64,000 nt of DNA from Podospora comata. Taxonomy: Eukaryota; Ascomycota; Sordariomycetes; Sordariales; Podosporaceae. A model generated the notes under the pieces. The model was given only the letters and a program-made list of their open reading frames with translations, had not been told where the DNA came from and did no database searches. Shown here piece by piece: positions 46,311-58,702 of the stretch. Positions within the stretch are counted from its first letter, which is position 1. Each line of letters starts with the position of its first letter. The stretch is taken from assembly GCA_017354895.1 (NCBI GenBank), contig CP071498.1, positions 2,046,001 through 2,110,000 on the forward strand, in the 5' to 3' direction. Both the position numbers and the translations under genes were made by a program.

Positions 46311-47193
46311 CTAGCACTTGAACTATTTTTCCGTCAGTATCTCCAAGATCATCTCCAAAAATTATGAAACAAAGGCAAAAAAACTTACCACCGCAGGTCC
46401 AGGAACCTGATAGTTGGCCATGCTACCGCTGTAGATCTATTCCCCCCCCCCAAGCCATGTCAGCATCTCCCCGATTCGAACCAATTCAGCAATAAAGACT
46501 CACGTTAACATTATACCCCGGATCAGTACTCTTGAACGCCCCTGGAATCAACGCCGTAGGACTCGGGTTCGTACTACCCCCATTCGTGACCTTGACCTGC
46601 GCACAGCTAATGTAAAACTGCGGCGGCGCTCCCGGGTTGTGAAGACCGAGCTGCTGGATGCGGAGGAGGTACTCCCCGTCGGGGATGCATCTTGGGATAT
46701 TCGAAGTGTACGAAACTAGGTATTCCCTTAATAAACCATCCCACCCTTTATCACATCTCTACTCCCAAAAAAAAACATTAGGGGACTTACTCCTCATCGG
46801 CCAAGAATTCCCACTCGGTCCCCAATCATAAATCTTGAACCACTGCCCACTCCCGTCGTAATCCTTGACCAAGCCCGGGGCCTTGCTCATGTACAACGAC
46901 ACCGGTCCGGCGTGGTAGACCGCCGTGTCGAGCGTGAAAGTGAACTCATCCCCCGCCTTCATGGTCACAGTCTCGGTCCCGTTGCTCACCTGCCCTCCGA
47001 CATTGCACCGGAGATCGGTCGAGGAGAGGTCTGTGACAGGGCCGTTTTGGAGCCAGGCTGGGTTGGAGTTTTTGCGGACATACTTCCAGGCGGCGTGCTT
47101 GGTGCCGCCGGAGGTGAATTGTTGGAAGATGTAGTGAGCCTGCACGCCGGTGGTGGCCAGCAAAGCTGTAGTAAGCGCAAGGATGGACTTCAT
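46311..47193 (-). CDS. AA9 lytic polysaccharide monooxygenase (GH61)
   Basis: Secreted copper enzyme that cleaves cellulose or hemicellulose oxidatively. Exons 47193-46791, 46715-46504, 46436-46389 and 46322-46311 join to 224 aa; the last codes only FKC-stop. Signal peptide [19 protein letters not shown] is followed directly by His1 of the copper histidine brace (HYIFQQF). The second brace histidine is in [12 protein letters not shown] and the axial tyrosine in [11 protein letters not shown]. Cysteines at [20 protein letters not shown] and the terminal FKC match family disulfides. No CBM1 or linker follows, so it is a single-domain form. The donor in exon 1 is GTAAGT after an A, restoring RISYTSNIP. 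A GMC oxidoreductase lies 9 kb away. Regioselectivity cannot be told. Confidence 0.95.
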
Positions 47194-47907
47194 CTTGATG
47201 GGATTGAGTGGTGGTGGTGATACCGGGCTAAGCCAAAAGAACTAGACTGACGAGAGACGGCACGGTAGTGGAAGCATAAGATGCAAGCGAGTTCTTTAGG
47301 GGGGAGGGGTTGAGTTGGGTTTATATCAATCAACACCGCCCCCCCCCCCTCGGCTGCCTCTCGCCGAATTCCTTCGATGGTACTCCTTCCATGAGCTTCC
47401 CGGAATTCATCGCTTCTTGCTCCGTTGTGTGGTGGTTTGTGGGGTAGATGCCCGCTGGAGGGTTAATTTGTATAAATTGAGTCTGGGGTTGGAGGGACGG
47501 GGGACTTGACTCCGTCGCGCGTTGCCGGATGAGGAAGTGTTCGGTCGTTCCAAAGCACTTTGGGAGGCCGAGAGGTAAATATGGTCGAATCAGGTCCTCG
47601 GACTGCAACAATAGGTCAAGGAAAGAAGTCCATTGTCGAGGGGTGATTCGTCTTCCACCTATGGGGTTTAGTTGCCATGTTTCCTGTCGCCGTGTAAGTC
47701 GAGTCGCTTGTTTGGGAACGCAAGGGAGAAACGAGTGGAGCCGCACCTGTCTCAGAATAGGTGAACTAGAACTGGACCTTCGGTTTTCCCTCAAGGGAAC
47801 AAAATTGCTTGGTGATGTTGTCGCGATGAGTTGGCGTCGACTTTACCAAGGTATACAAAAAATATACTTTGTTTTCAGCCCTCAAAATCATCAACCAAAA
47901 ACCGGAT
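47194..47907. other. intergenic region between the LPMO promoter and the tRNA
   Basis: About 700 nt with the LPMO promoter at its left end. It holds a 10-C run near 47340. No convincing gene. Confidence 0.5.
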
Positions 47908-48004
47908 GGCGAAGTGGCCGAGTGGTTAAGGCGCTGTGTTTAGGTAATCAGATTACCCGAAACCGCAGTGGGAAACCTCGCGAGTTCGAATCTCGTCTTC
48001 GTCA
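47908..48004 (+). tRNA. tRNA-Leu (anticodon UAG), with an 18-nt intron
   Basis: Acceptor stem GGCGAAG pairs with CTTCGTC across the gene, with an A discriminator. The D-arm is the usual GCCGAGTGGTTAAGGC. The anticodon stem CTGTG pairs with CGCAG and the T-arm is GCGAG-TTCGAAT-CTCGT. A class II variable arm lies between. The anticodon loop begins TTTAGG, giving anticodon UAG, then an intron of about 18 nt whose end (ACCCGAAA) can pair with the loop, as in other nuclear tRNA introns. Runs of T at 48011-48014 and 48019-48023 fit a pol III terminator. Another anticodon or Ser identity is less likely. Confidence 0.85.
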
Positions 48005-48474
48005 ACTATCTTTTGTCATTTTTGCACCTGACACATAGCCGCCGCCAAAAAAGCCAAGGTAGTAAGTAGTAAAGCTTCTGCTTTTTAGTGTACCAAACAA
48101 CAAGTCAACAAGAAATCCCTCTCCCTGCACGCAGAATGGTGAAAAGATATGGTTATACAGCTCGATTGACTGACAGGAATACAGCTAACGAGATACATTC
48201 ATTATACAGCACACTAAAGATACTACAACAATCGTTCAAAACACTCAACCCAAAGCAGCTCAAGATAGCACCAGTACCAAAGAAAACCCAAACAGACGAA
48301 AAGACCAAGCGGGTGACAGCAAAGAAAGGTTCGTCGCGATGACGTTGCCCACCCAACAAGCCCCAAGTCCAGCGCCCCTGAACCGAACCCATTTTCCCAT
48401 CAACATCAATCACCATTAACCCTTCATCGACCCATACAAGATACCACTCATTACATCCAACCCATCAATCACAT
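48005..48474. other. intergenic spacer between the tRNA and the NACHT gene 3' end
   Basis: Holds the tRNA terminator (T runs at 48011-48023) and the 3' flank of the minus-strand NACHT gene. A lone 84-codon open frame at 48088-48342 has no recognisable content. Confidence 0.5.
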
Positions 48475-51400
48475 TCAGAACAACCACCACGACCGCCTGG
48501 CAACATTAACATGATCAACCCCACTCCACCTCTTCCCCCCCTTCATCTCCACACTTCCCCCCTCCTGCTCCCCCCCACCAAAATACTTTGCAAACGAATC
48601 CCCATCCAACCTCCAATCCTTCTCTCTCGGACCAACATAAACCCCAATCAAATCATCCTGCTTCCCCTCCTTCCTCTCCCTCGCCCACGTCTCCGGCTTT
48701 GGCGCCTTCAACACACAGACATCCTTCTTGCTGTCACCCGCCGCTTTGAGCAGCCTCTGCTGCAAGAGCTCGCAAAGCGCGGCGAATTCTTGTTCGTGCT
48801 CATCCTTGACGAACCCGCCCTGTCGGTAGTAAGCCCGTCTCAACAATTCAAGCTGCCAGGTGGCCGTCTTGGCGAGGGTTTCTGGTTGGAGAGAAGGCTG
48901 TCCGCACAATTGAGGTTGCTGCTTCTTCTCCACATACGGCTGTCCACATGTCGCGCCGCCGACCTGGGCCTTCTTCCCCTCAAGGTAGGGTTGGCCGCAG
49001 GTTGGTTGGGAGTATAACCTGACGGGGCGGGACTCGTCCTGATCGGAGTCGCGAAGGGCAGCCTCGATTTCGCGGAGGATTTGCTCGTGGATCGTCATGC
49101 ACCGGTCTACACGCTGGTTGGTGGTGTACAGCTCCGCCAGCATCCTCTGCATCTCGATAGTAACCGGGTCGAGAACGCCACGGGACCGACGGAGGTTGTA
49201 GCACATTGTCTCGCAGAGGTCAATGGCGGCAGGGACGTGTTTCGCGGCAACGTGAGCGTGAACCAACATCTTACCCACTGCCAGCACCCTTTCGGCGTTC
49301 CAGTTCTTTTGCACCTCGCGCGACTTCCAGAGCTTGAGGAGGAGGGACTCCAGCTCGACAAAATTCTGCTGGCTGCCAAGGAGTCTGACGATGCCGCTGA
49401 TGTCCTCGTACTTGAGGCGGATGAGCTCAATGTTCTTGTCCTTGAGGATGGCGAACGCTTCCTTGGTCATCTCTCGTGAGAGGCGGAGGTATTCCTCCCA
49501 GAGTTTGGCGTCGTTGGGCCGAGGGACGTCGATGCCGGCCATGTACTCCGCCAGCTTGTAGGCGTAGTGCACACGGGTCAAGTCGCTATAGTAACCCTGC
49601 CTGTGGGCAAAGTAGAAGGTGCACCGAGCCACTTCGAGTGCCTTCTTCCACTCACCCGCCTTGAGCAAAGAGGCGACCTTGTCGTTACCGGCTTTGCAAG
49701 CAACGGCGTCAAAGTCAATCTTCTTGAGATCTTGCTGAAGGTAGGCGAGCACGGCGAGGTAATAGATGCGAGTGAAGTCGTCGTGGGTGGTGATGAAGCC
49801 TCCAAACTTGGTCTTGAAGATGTGGAAGAGCCTCTGGTCGAGGACAGTGCACATGTGCTCTTGCTTCTGCTCGATCCAGAAAGCGCGGAGCTTGGCGCCG
49901 TACTCGAGGACAAAGGTGGTCCTGCTGGTCTTGGACTCCGTCTCCCGCTTGTAGGCCTCGTAGAGGGTGATCTCACAAAGTGCCATGGCCATCAGCTCGG
50001 TGAAGGTCAAGGCATTGTTGTCGGTGAGGCTGTGCTGGAAGGCAAGGAGAAAGACGAGGCCGGTCTTGCTGATGGTCTTGCTGTACTTGACGACGATCTC
50101 GACGCTGCCCTCAAACTCATATCCGCCAAAGATGGCGAGGTGGCGGAGCTGTCGGACCAGCTTGAAGCCGTGCTGGATGATCTTGGCGGTGACAAAGATG
50201 GAGGAGAGGGTCACGGCGGCATAGTACAAGTCAGCAGACTTGCACTCTTTCTCGGAGATGATCTCAACGAAGGCGATTTGGAGCAGCTCCACGATCCTCC
50301 CATGCGACTTCTCACCCCCAAGCCTCAAGTAGAGAACGATAACATCCTTCAGCTTGAGCAATGTCTCCTGGTGCCAGCAGCCGAGCGTGAACTTGAGGTG
50401 GAGGTATGCCTCATAACACAGCTCAATGGCCCTGTCAAGAGTGGTGGTTGTAGTGGCACCGCCAGAAGTGATGATCGTAACATAGACCTTTGAAAGGCGC
50501 TTCTTGACTGTGGTGACGGTCGTCTCCGTCTCTGTCACGGTGGTTGTCTTGGTGGTCTTGATCCGTGTGATGACCTCCTCGTAAATCGTGACAGCCTCAT
50601 GGTGATGCTTGTGGTTCTTCTCGCAAACCTTGGCCAAAGCAATCATTGCTGTGATGATGATGTAGGCTTCGGTCCCAAAACAGACTGTGACAACCTCACG
50701 AAACTTGACCGAAATCTCATAGAGGATGGACCACTCGACTTTGGCATGAAACTCCAGCACGTGCATGTAAGCCTCATAAACCAGAATGAGTGTCTCTTGC
50801 TCGAAGCGGATCTCCTTGTGGCAGTGGACAATCGTCTCCCAGAGGACGCAGCAAATCTGCTGAAGCTCAGCCCATCGCTGTCTTTCCTTGTAGAAGTGGA
50901 TCAGGATCACAGCAGCCTTGATGGCATCGTGATGGCAGTGTTTCCGGCCCTTGTTGAGGATGGCGACAATCTCAATGTAGATGTCATAGCCCTCCTTGCG
51001 TCCCAGAAGCATGTAGTGGGCTGCCAAGGAGTACATGATCTTGATGGTGAGACGATGAGTGTGGCCGAGCTGCTTGCGGTACTTGGCAAGAATCTCGATG
51101 AACAGCTCAATGATCTTCTCATGGCGGTGGTGCTCCTCGTAGAAGCAGATGAGCACGGCGAGAGACTCCTCGATCCTCACATCTTCCATTTGAAGGGAGA
51201 TCAAGCAAGCGCGGAAAATGCGCAAGTAGATGGCTTCAGCCTTCTCAAAGAGGTACTGACGGTGGTAGCAGACAGCAAGGCGTCTGGCAACCAAGATGCA
51301 CTCTGTGACAAAGCGCTCCGACAGCTTGATGGTGACCTCTGCGGTCAGGATAGCCTTCCAGGTGATCTCAAGCGACTGCGTGATGATGACCTCTGCCTTG

Positions 51401-54400
51401 GACCAGTGTCCAATCTTGATGTAGAGATTAATGAGCGCCAAGCAAGACTTGAAGAACGCCTCATCCACCTTACCTCCTTTGCATCGCTCGTAGTGCGCGA
51501 CAAAGACCTCCCGGATGATGGTCTCAGTGACCTCAGTCGTAGTTGTGGTTGTGGTCTTGGTGGTGGTCGTGGTCTCGGTGATCTCCTCGACAACCTCGGT
51601 GATGAGGATGGTAGTCTCGTGTGCATCCTTGTGGTCACACTTGCCCTTGCCCTTGAACCACCCCCAGACCTTTCCAAACACCGAGATGGCAATCTGAAGA
51701 AGACCACACGCCTTGAAGAGCACCCCAATCTCCTTGAGAAGGACAATGATGGCCAACTCCTCAAACTTGTGGTGCTCATACTCCACCCACAAGCAGATGA
51801 GAATGTTTGAGGCCTCCTCATACCGACCAATTCTCCTGAGGAACTTGACATACTTGATGGCAATCTCGAGCTTGCTGATGTGCAGCTCAATGGTGGTGTG
51901 GACGCGGCAGAGCTCAGTGATGCGCCTCCAGAGAGTGATGTAGGTTCTCTCGGCCCAGAACCACTCCTCCTGAGACTCGTAGAAGAAGGCCAACTGAATG
52001 AGGATCGAGATACACCGGTGGTCGTCGACTCGGAAGCCGTCGGCGGTTTCGAGATACCAGCCAACGTATGAGCTGATTTCCTTCTCCTTGACCTGACCCT
52101 TGAACTCAATTTCCAAGCCGCCAATGTATTCGGCCAGCTCTCTCGTCTTGGGGTGGTTCTTTCCAAAACGGCCAATGTAAATCTCCCAGATCTCCTTTTG
52201 AATGACTCTCGTTCGTGTGGTATCCTTGATGTCAATGTACAGCTTGGCCAACACCTCGAGCCACCGGATAACAATGTCGCTGGTGGCTCCGTGCTTGCCT
52301 TTGCAGATCTGGATCATGAGAATGATCATCTCCTCACGCCATGTGACAATCTCTGTGCGCTCCGTGATGGTGATGGTCTCGGTATACTTGAGAAAGTAGT
52401 GTGTGCATGTTACAACGACAGAGCTGGAGGTGGAAAGGATAACCTTCCCAAGCGAGGCAGCTCTGTAGAAGAACTTGGCACCGGCCAATGCATCAGAAGC
52501 CTCAACATGGATATTGCCGAGGATGATGAAGGTCTGCAGGACACTGATGTGACGCTCGCCGAAGCAGGCCTCTTGCACCCTCAAAGAAAACTCATGGTGC
52601 TTGACGTGGACTGAGACGGGCTCGCCATAGAGGTAAGCCGACCTCTCCAGCAGACCAAAGTGGCAAGAAGTTGGGAAGTACTCGACAAAGTCCTTGCCCA
52701 AAACCAACTCCCCATCAGCATAGAGGCTGGATGCCCGGAAGTGGGCTTGCCAGTGCCTGACGGCATAGTAAAGCAGGGAGTGTGACTCAAAGTACTCGTC
52801 CACAAATCCATCATCAAGGCCTTCAAAAGAGGGCTCTGAGCCATCGGTAAGGCTGAGCTTCGAGTACAAGAGTAATGCCAAGGTCAGGTTCCGATGAGCA
52901 TCTCGAACTGAGGGCAGCACCTTGCCATCCAACAGGGTCTGCATGTAGGAGCGGATGGACTTGCTCTTGAAGCGAACACTGCCGTTTTGGATAACGACAA
53001 TGTCTCCGCAGGTTGACCTGATGCGTGCCACGACATCGATGGGGCCTCCAAGCTGACAGGTCTTGGTCTCAATGCGCAAGAGCTCGCCCAACTCATTCAC
53101 GCCGAGGGGTCTGTCGGCAGCAAGAACAAACGACAACAATGTCTGTGTGGTCTCATGCTTGAGGGAGATCTTCGACACAAGCTTCTTGACGAGCTCGTCC
53201 AACGTGCCGTTGATGCCTTGGGCGGCCTTGACAAAGGCGTCAGGAGACTGTGTTGGCGCATCCTTGGCAAGCAGCCGCACGGCAATGTAAACCCACAAGA
53301 ACGAAGCCTTGGCCTTCTGTGTCAAGTCGTGGACTGTTCTCTCCTGAACCTCGGGACTCAGCTGAGTGAAGCCGGGAAACTTGGAGAAAGACTGGCGGAG
53401 GTAGCGCTTGATGTCACCATGGAGGTGCTGAGAGGTGATGGTGAAATGAGCGCATCCCTCGCTCAGATGTGAGATGGCACGCGACAAAGTAATGATGCGG
53501 ACGTTCCTGTACTTGGCAACGCAAGTCCTGAGTTTGCCATGGAACTCAAGCGGGCTGATACTGCCAGTGACATCCTGGAAACCGTCGACAACGACGGCCA
53601 CGTTGGTGCGACGATCGTCAAGTGACCGCAGACCCGATTCCAGGGCGGCCCAGAGAGAAGTCTCGAGCTTGGAAGAGCTGCGGTGCTGGTCATACGACTC
53701 AAAAGCGCTCGTCAGCCGCTCGTACAGCCCGACATTGCCCACGTTCTTCTCAAGAAGCTGGAAGAGGATGCTCTTGAGGAAAGCAAGAACTGTGCACCTG
53801 GAAGGGTAGTCATAGGCTAGAAGATTGGTCAGCTATCAGATCTTGTGTGGAAAGCAAGGCTCAAACTTACGGAAGCTGTAGGTAAGCGTAGTGTACTGTG
53901 TGTGATCCAAGGGTCTTTGAAGACGCTCCTTCATCCAACCGGCAAGAACTGTCTTGCCCGATCCAGCCTCACCAGTAATAGTCAAAGCCTTCTCCTTGCC
54001 CCTGAGAAAGTTGACAAGAGGTGTTTTGACCCATTCACATGTGTCTTCGGCCCGCTTGACATTCTCAGACACTTGGTCGTAGAAGGCCCCTGTAGCAGAC
54101 CGATCGTTCTGAAGCCGCCTGCGAACAGCATCGACGCCAAGACTGTCAGTCCTGTTGCCCAACTTCAGTGACCACATCTTGGCAATGATGGAATCCCTCC
54201 TCCTCCAGATGCCAGACACGTGCTGGCCAAATTCCGTCTCAAAGTTGATAACGACAGACTTGTGAGTGTTCTGTCCAAGGCTGCTGATCTTTTCTCTGTA
54301 AAGGATCGAGATCCGTCCAACCAGGTCAACGAGATCACAGTACAGATGAGCAAGGCTCTCCTTAACCTCCTGAGAGGCATAGAAGATATCTTGAATTTGG

Positions 54401-55027
54401 CTGACATTGGTGATCAGGATGGCGAGCTCGTAAAGTGCCTCAAAGGTTGGCACAAGGGCCTGAGCCTGCTGATGTCCGATCTGTGATAGTCATTAGCGTT
54501 TGACCAAAGCTGCACATGGAATGACATACCTCGAGAAGAATCTGAGTGCTTCCCAAAGCGGTGATGGAAGCCTGATGAGCTCCAAAGCAGAAGTCTCCGA
54601 CATTGGCTCCGAGGCCCCAGAGTTGAAGCCCAAAGAACTGAGCGGATTTGAGAACGCGGTCCCAATCACTACCCCGACGGGGCATGTGGATGAGACGCTC
54701 ATCGGAGATGTACTCGAGATAGGACTCGATATCGACATGCTTGAAGTAAGTCTCAGTGTAGTCACCAAACTTGTAAATGCGTCTCCGGATCTCTTTGCTG
54801 GTCTCGAGAACGCGAGTCAACTGTACGGTGACGGTAGACAGTTGACTCTGGGCGACGGTTGAGGTCGCGGAAAATGTCTCGTCGGCGAGGGAGGCAGTTC
54901 TCTCCGAATCGCTGTGCTCGCCGTCCGAGATCGGTGTGACTTTCACAATCATAGGAGCATCGAGAGGCTTGCTCTTGACTGTGAGTCCACTGACGGACTC
55001 TTGGAGTCCGGCGCGAATGGTGTCCAT
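48475..55027 (-). CDS. 2149-aa NACHT-type STAND protein with TPR-like repeats (NLR-like)
   Basis: Exons 55027-54530, 54480-53871 and 53816-48475 join in phase to 2149 aa. An N-terminal helical domain (residues about 60-300) resembles the conserved region preceding many fungal NACHT ATPases. The P-loop GEAGSGKT is at about residues 336-343, with a following fold of LTYSFPYDYPSRCTVLAFLK type. The Walker B segment near residue 447 is VAVVVDGFQDV, unlike the usual D(A/G)LDE. A DRPLGVNELGELL winged-helix-like phrase follows at about residue 610. The rest (about 1200 aa) has TPR-like helical pairs with AExxYxxxW and LAxxY patterns. Two Thr-rich inserts (coded near 51518-51600 and 50499-50570) and three CGQP-containing repeats near the C-terminus are unusual. 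STAND proteins act as switches, often in incompatibility or immunity; no effector domain (HET, lipase, PNPase) is visible. Role here unknown. Confidence 0.85.
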
Positions 55028-56727
55028 GGCTGAGCGGTTCGAAGTCTCTGCTGGTTCTTCGTCAATGGTGTCGGAAACAAAAGATGATGCTGAGCTGCGC
55101 TTCCGAAGTCTTTTGCCTGGAGCGGGTCAAGGTCAGAGACTGGCTGGGGTTGCGAGTAAAGAAAAGCCCGGCATACCTGCAAATGTTTTTCTCAACCCTA
55201 ACATAGTCGACGTTTATAGCATGGAAGACAGCACTGCTAGAGGAAGCTAGCCAAGTTCTTGTGTAGTAACCAACAACGCCAAGAAGGATGTCGGGTCAGT
55301 ACCTGAGTGGCTGCCCAAGCATGAAAAAGGAGCGTATTGTGACTGAGCTTGACGCCTGAAGAGACTCTTCTGCGGTTTGCCGTGCTCCTGAAAGGGATAT
55401 AGGAGAGGCGCTCGGGGGGTTGGGTAGTATAGTATATGTAGTGGAAAGCAGCAAGCGTCTCCTGAATCCAGACTTCTATGGACACAAGCTACCACAAGGC
55501 GTTTAGGGGCCACATTTGGAATCAGACCTCGCCTTGCCACTCTCGAGCTAGATTCTGGATCAAATGATCAGTATATTGTGTAGCTGAAGCGGGTGACAGT
55601 GGCTGCCGCGGTAGATGGAAACCGGAAATGACAATTTGGCCGTGGGATATTCGTTCAGGCAGCCCAAATCAATCTAGCACAGACTCTCTGTATGATGTAG
55701 ACATCACAGACCATGTCCGTTATCAGACGCATTTGGCCAATCGTTCGTGTCTATTGAGGTCGAGATCATTTGAAGTGGCGTCATGTCCAATCCCATGCTG
55801 TTGATAGCTTCTACGCTTCTGCAGGAACAAATGTCCCGGTTCTTCAGCTTTCGTGGGGAAAATTCCCTGTCTGGCGATTCCAGCCTGCTGGTTCTCGATA
55901 GTCATCGTCTTTCAGGTGACAAAAGCCGTTCCCGCAAGCCACGTTCTAACCGTGTTCGGCCCGTCGACAGGGGGTCTGCTGCAGGGGGACATCCGAAGAT
56001 AGCGGGATAAAATCAATATTGATGTCTAGACCTTTCCGTCTGGCCTCAGGTGCAATGCGAACTGGTAACATTGGGCCAAGTTCCTGATAGGGATGCTAGC
56101 GTCGATCATTGACGAGCAGCTGAACTGGTCAAGCGCGCAGGCCGTGTTGATCACCCGCATACCGCTCAGCACACAGCCCCACTGCCCACGCGAGGTCAAG
56201 GAGTCGCCTGAAACCTGTTTCGCAGACTCCTCTGAATGTCGAATGGCGACATGAAGCTGATTTTTAGGATTCTTGTGATGTTTGAGGAGGCTGTACAGCT
56301 GAGACGACAGCCATGTCAGGAGAACATCTGGAAACAAGGAACTTTCAGGCTGAGATGGGATTGAATAGCACGAACCTCTGGTAGATGAGTCAGGGTAAGT
56401 GTTGGAGGGTCGAAGTTGGGATGGAATCAAATACCCTCAAGTTGAAGAAGACAAGAAAGAATAAATCAACGAAAGAAATGCAGGTGTCTTCCTTCTAGAA
56501 GAAGTGGAGCAGTGCACGGCTGCAAACACCTGACAATCTGCTCTGGATGACGAACGGGAGGCACGATGGAATATTCAATGTCAGATTTTGATTGTTTACA
56601 GATTACCTAAATATTGATGTTGTTTCCTCATCTCATCATCTCCCATATAAACTATCTAACGTTACTTGTAAATATACATGCCAGGTTCTCGTTCCTCCCA
56701 TCCCACCACCCTTTCTCCCCCAACAGC
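55028..56727. other. intergenic region, NACHT gene promoter
   Basis: About 1.7 kb. The right part contains open frames (minus 56430-56026 and others) without known content. The left part should be the NACHT gene promoter; an upstream non-coding exon is possible. No repeat stood out. Confidence 0.45.
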
Positions 56728-58702
56728 TCAAGCAATCGTCTTGCCATGATTCTTCCGCAGAATCTCGGCCGCAATCTTCTCAGCCAGGACATAGACCGTG
56801 CTCTGAGGATGCCCCGGCGGCAACAACGCAAAGCTACTCGCATCTACTACCCTCAGCCCATCCACACCAATCACCTTGGCTTCCTTGTCCACAACCGCCC
56901 AACGGTCATCCCTCTTCCCCATCCGGCACGTGCAAGAGGCATGCCAAATTGTCTGCACCGTATTCCGAATCACAGCCAGGATCTGTGCATCCGTCTTGAC
57001 GTCCGGGCCAGGGAAGTACTCCTTTGTATCCGCCAACACGCCCTTCATAGCCTTTGACGCAAACGCCTGACGCAGACGCTTGTACAGCGCGACAGCTACC
57101 TCCTGATCGGTCGGGTCGGTAAGCCACTTGGGATCGATGAGTGGGAGGTCCTTGGTATCGGCTGACTTGAGCGTGACGGTGCCCCTCGACATCGGAGCAA
57201 CAAGACCACCAAGGATAGTCGCGTACATGTACCCGTCCTTTGGCTGAGTGGTGAACAAGTTGGAGAAGTCACCAACGTAACCCGGGGCAGTCAAGTACTC
57301 AACCTCAGGCCAGTCAGGTGGGAACTGCCCATCCAGAATCGTCGAAGTATCCTTCGGGATCAGCCCACGTGGTACCTTCTCCCAGCCCAGGAAATCACAA
57401 ACGGGATTGGTCAACGGGCCTTGCTTCTTGAACGTATAAGGCCCCGCAAACTCTCCCAACACAAACAATGGATCATTGGCAATCCTCGTCAGCGTCTCGA
57501 CCTTGACCCTCCAGCTCGGCCCAAAGAAGACATGATCTTGCATCCCCTGTCCAACTCCAGGTCTATCCGCGATGAGTGGAATCTTGTGCTTCGCCAGCTC
57601 GACCCTAGGGCCAACACCAGAAACCATCAGCAACTGCGGGCTTTGGAAAGCGCCGGCCGAGACGATAACCTCCCTCTTCGCCTTGAGAGTGTACTCGAAC
57701 AGTCCAAAAGGCCTGCTCTCCACCACAACCCCGGTCGCCCGTTTCTTCTCATCAAAGACAATCTTCTTCGCCAGCGTCGTCATGTAAACCTTGAGATTTC
57801 TCCTCCCGGATGCCTCTCGTAAGAAAGAAGTCTGACTCGAGTCACGAGTCTGGGTCTCAGGCCGGATAGTCGAAGCACAATACTGCGCGCCCATCAAACT
57901 CCCGCTGTTGAAGTCTTGCGTAGGTCCGATACCGATCTCGTTTAGCGCAGGTTCCATCCATGTGCTAAAAGAGTTGGCGTAGTTGGCATAAGACACTTGA
58001 AGGGGCCCTCCGCCAGTGGTGGAGAAGGCATTGATGTTGAACTCGGCCGAGGCATTCTTGAACCGGAGGTCCTCTCTGGGAGGTGTGAAGCTAACACTCC
58101 TCTTGAAGTGCGGCTGTAGCGCCTCCCAGGAGTAGCTCTCGTCACCGACGGCCTCTGCCCATTTCTGGTAGGACTGGACGGTACCCCGTTGGTAGATCAT
58201 GAAGTTTCTTGCTGAGCTGCACCGTCATTAACCACTTTTTCGATATCCCAAGATCACCAAGGTGCGTAACATACCTCCCACCAAGACACTTTCCCCTGGC
58301 ATAGTGAATCTTCCTCCCATTCGCACCCCTCTGGGGCTCGGTGACAAAGTTCCAATCAACCAAGGGGTTGGTATCGCTTGGATCCGACCCGACAAACAAG
58401 ACATCACCCGCTGGCGTCTTTCCCAGCAAAGGGTTGGTGATCTGGTAAAAGCTCCCCGCTTCGACAACAGCGACAGAGATGCTCGGGTCCTCGCTCAGCC
58501 TGTTCGCAAGAGTCAAGCCGGCGGTGCCACCGCCGACAATGACATAGTCAAATTCCTTGGAGATGCCAAACTCCCCTTCGAGGTTCCTCGGCAGCGCCTG
58601 TTCGTGTGCTTGCTCAGCCTCGATGGGAACACCGTAGACGAGGTTTGTCGTCGCAACAACAACGAAAAGGGACAAAATCCTATTGGTGCTAAGGAGATGC
58701 AT
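56728..58702 (-). CDS. secreted GMC oxidoreductase (AA3-type alcohol/glucose oxidase or dehydrogenase)
   Basis: FAD flavoenzyme. Exons 58702-58275 and 58216-56728 join (GGAG + C, giving GGSSARNF) to 638 aa. The signal peptide is MHLLSTNRILSLFVVVATTN. FAD-binding GGGTAG lies in YVIVGGGTAGLTLANRLSED, GMC signature 1 around HYARGKCLGGSSARNF, signature 2 in GAFQSPQLLMVSGVGP, and the catalytic His in WHASCTCRMG; the closing GHPQSTVYVLAEK matches the family. Start by the second codon of a GTG-opened frame, which has the signal peptide. Substrate is unclear: glucose dehydrogenase, aryl-alcohol oxidase and others share this fold. Such enzymes can supply electrons or H2O2 to AA9 LPMOs, one of which lies at 46.3-47.2 kb. 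Confidence 0.93.

Noticed and set aside
48088-48342. 84-codon plus-strand frame after the tRNA
   Set aside because: Lys/Thr-rich sequence in the 3' flank of the NACHT gene with no recognisable content.
56026-56430. 134-codon minus-strand frame
   Set aside because: No domain and no support from splice sites; overlapped by other chance frames.
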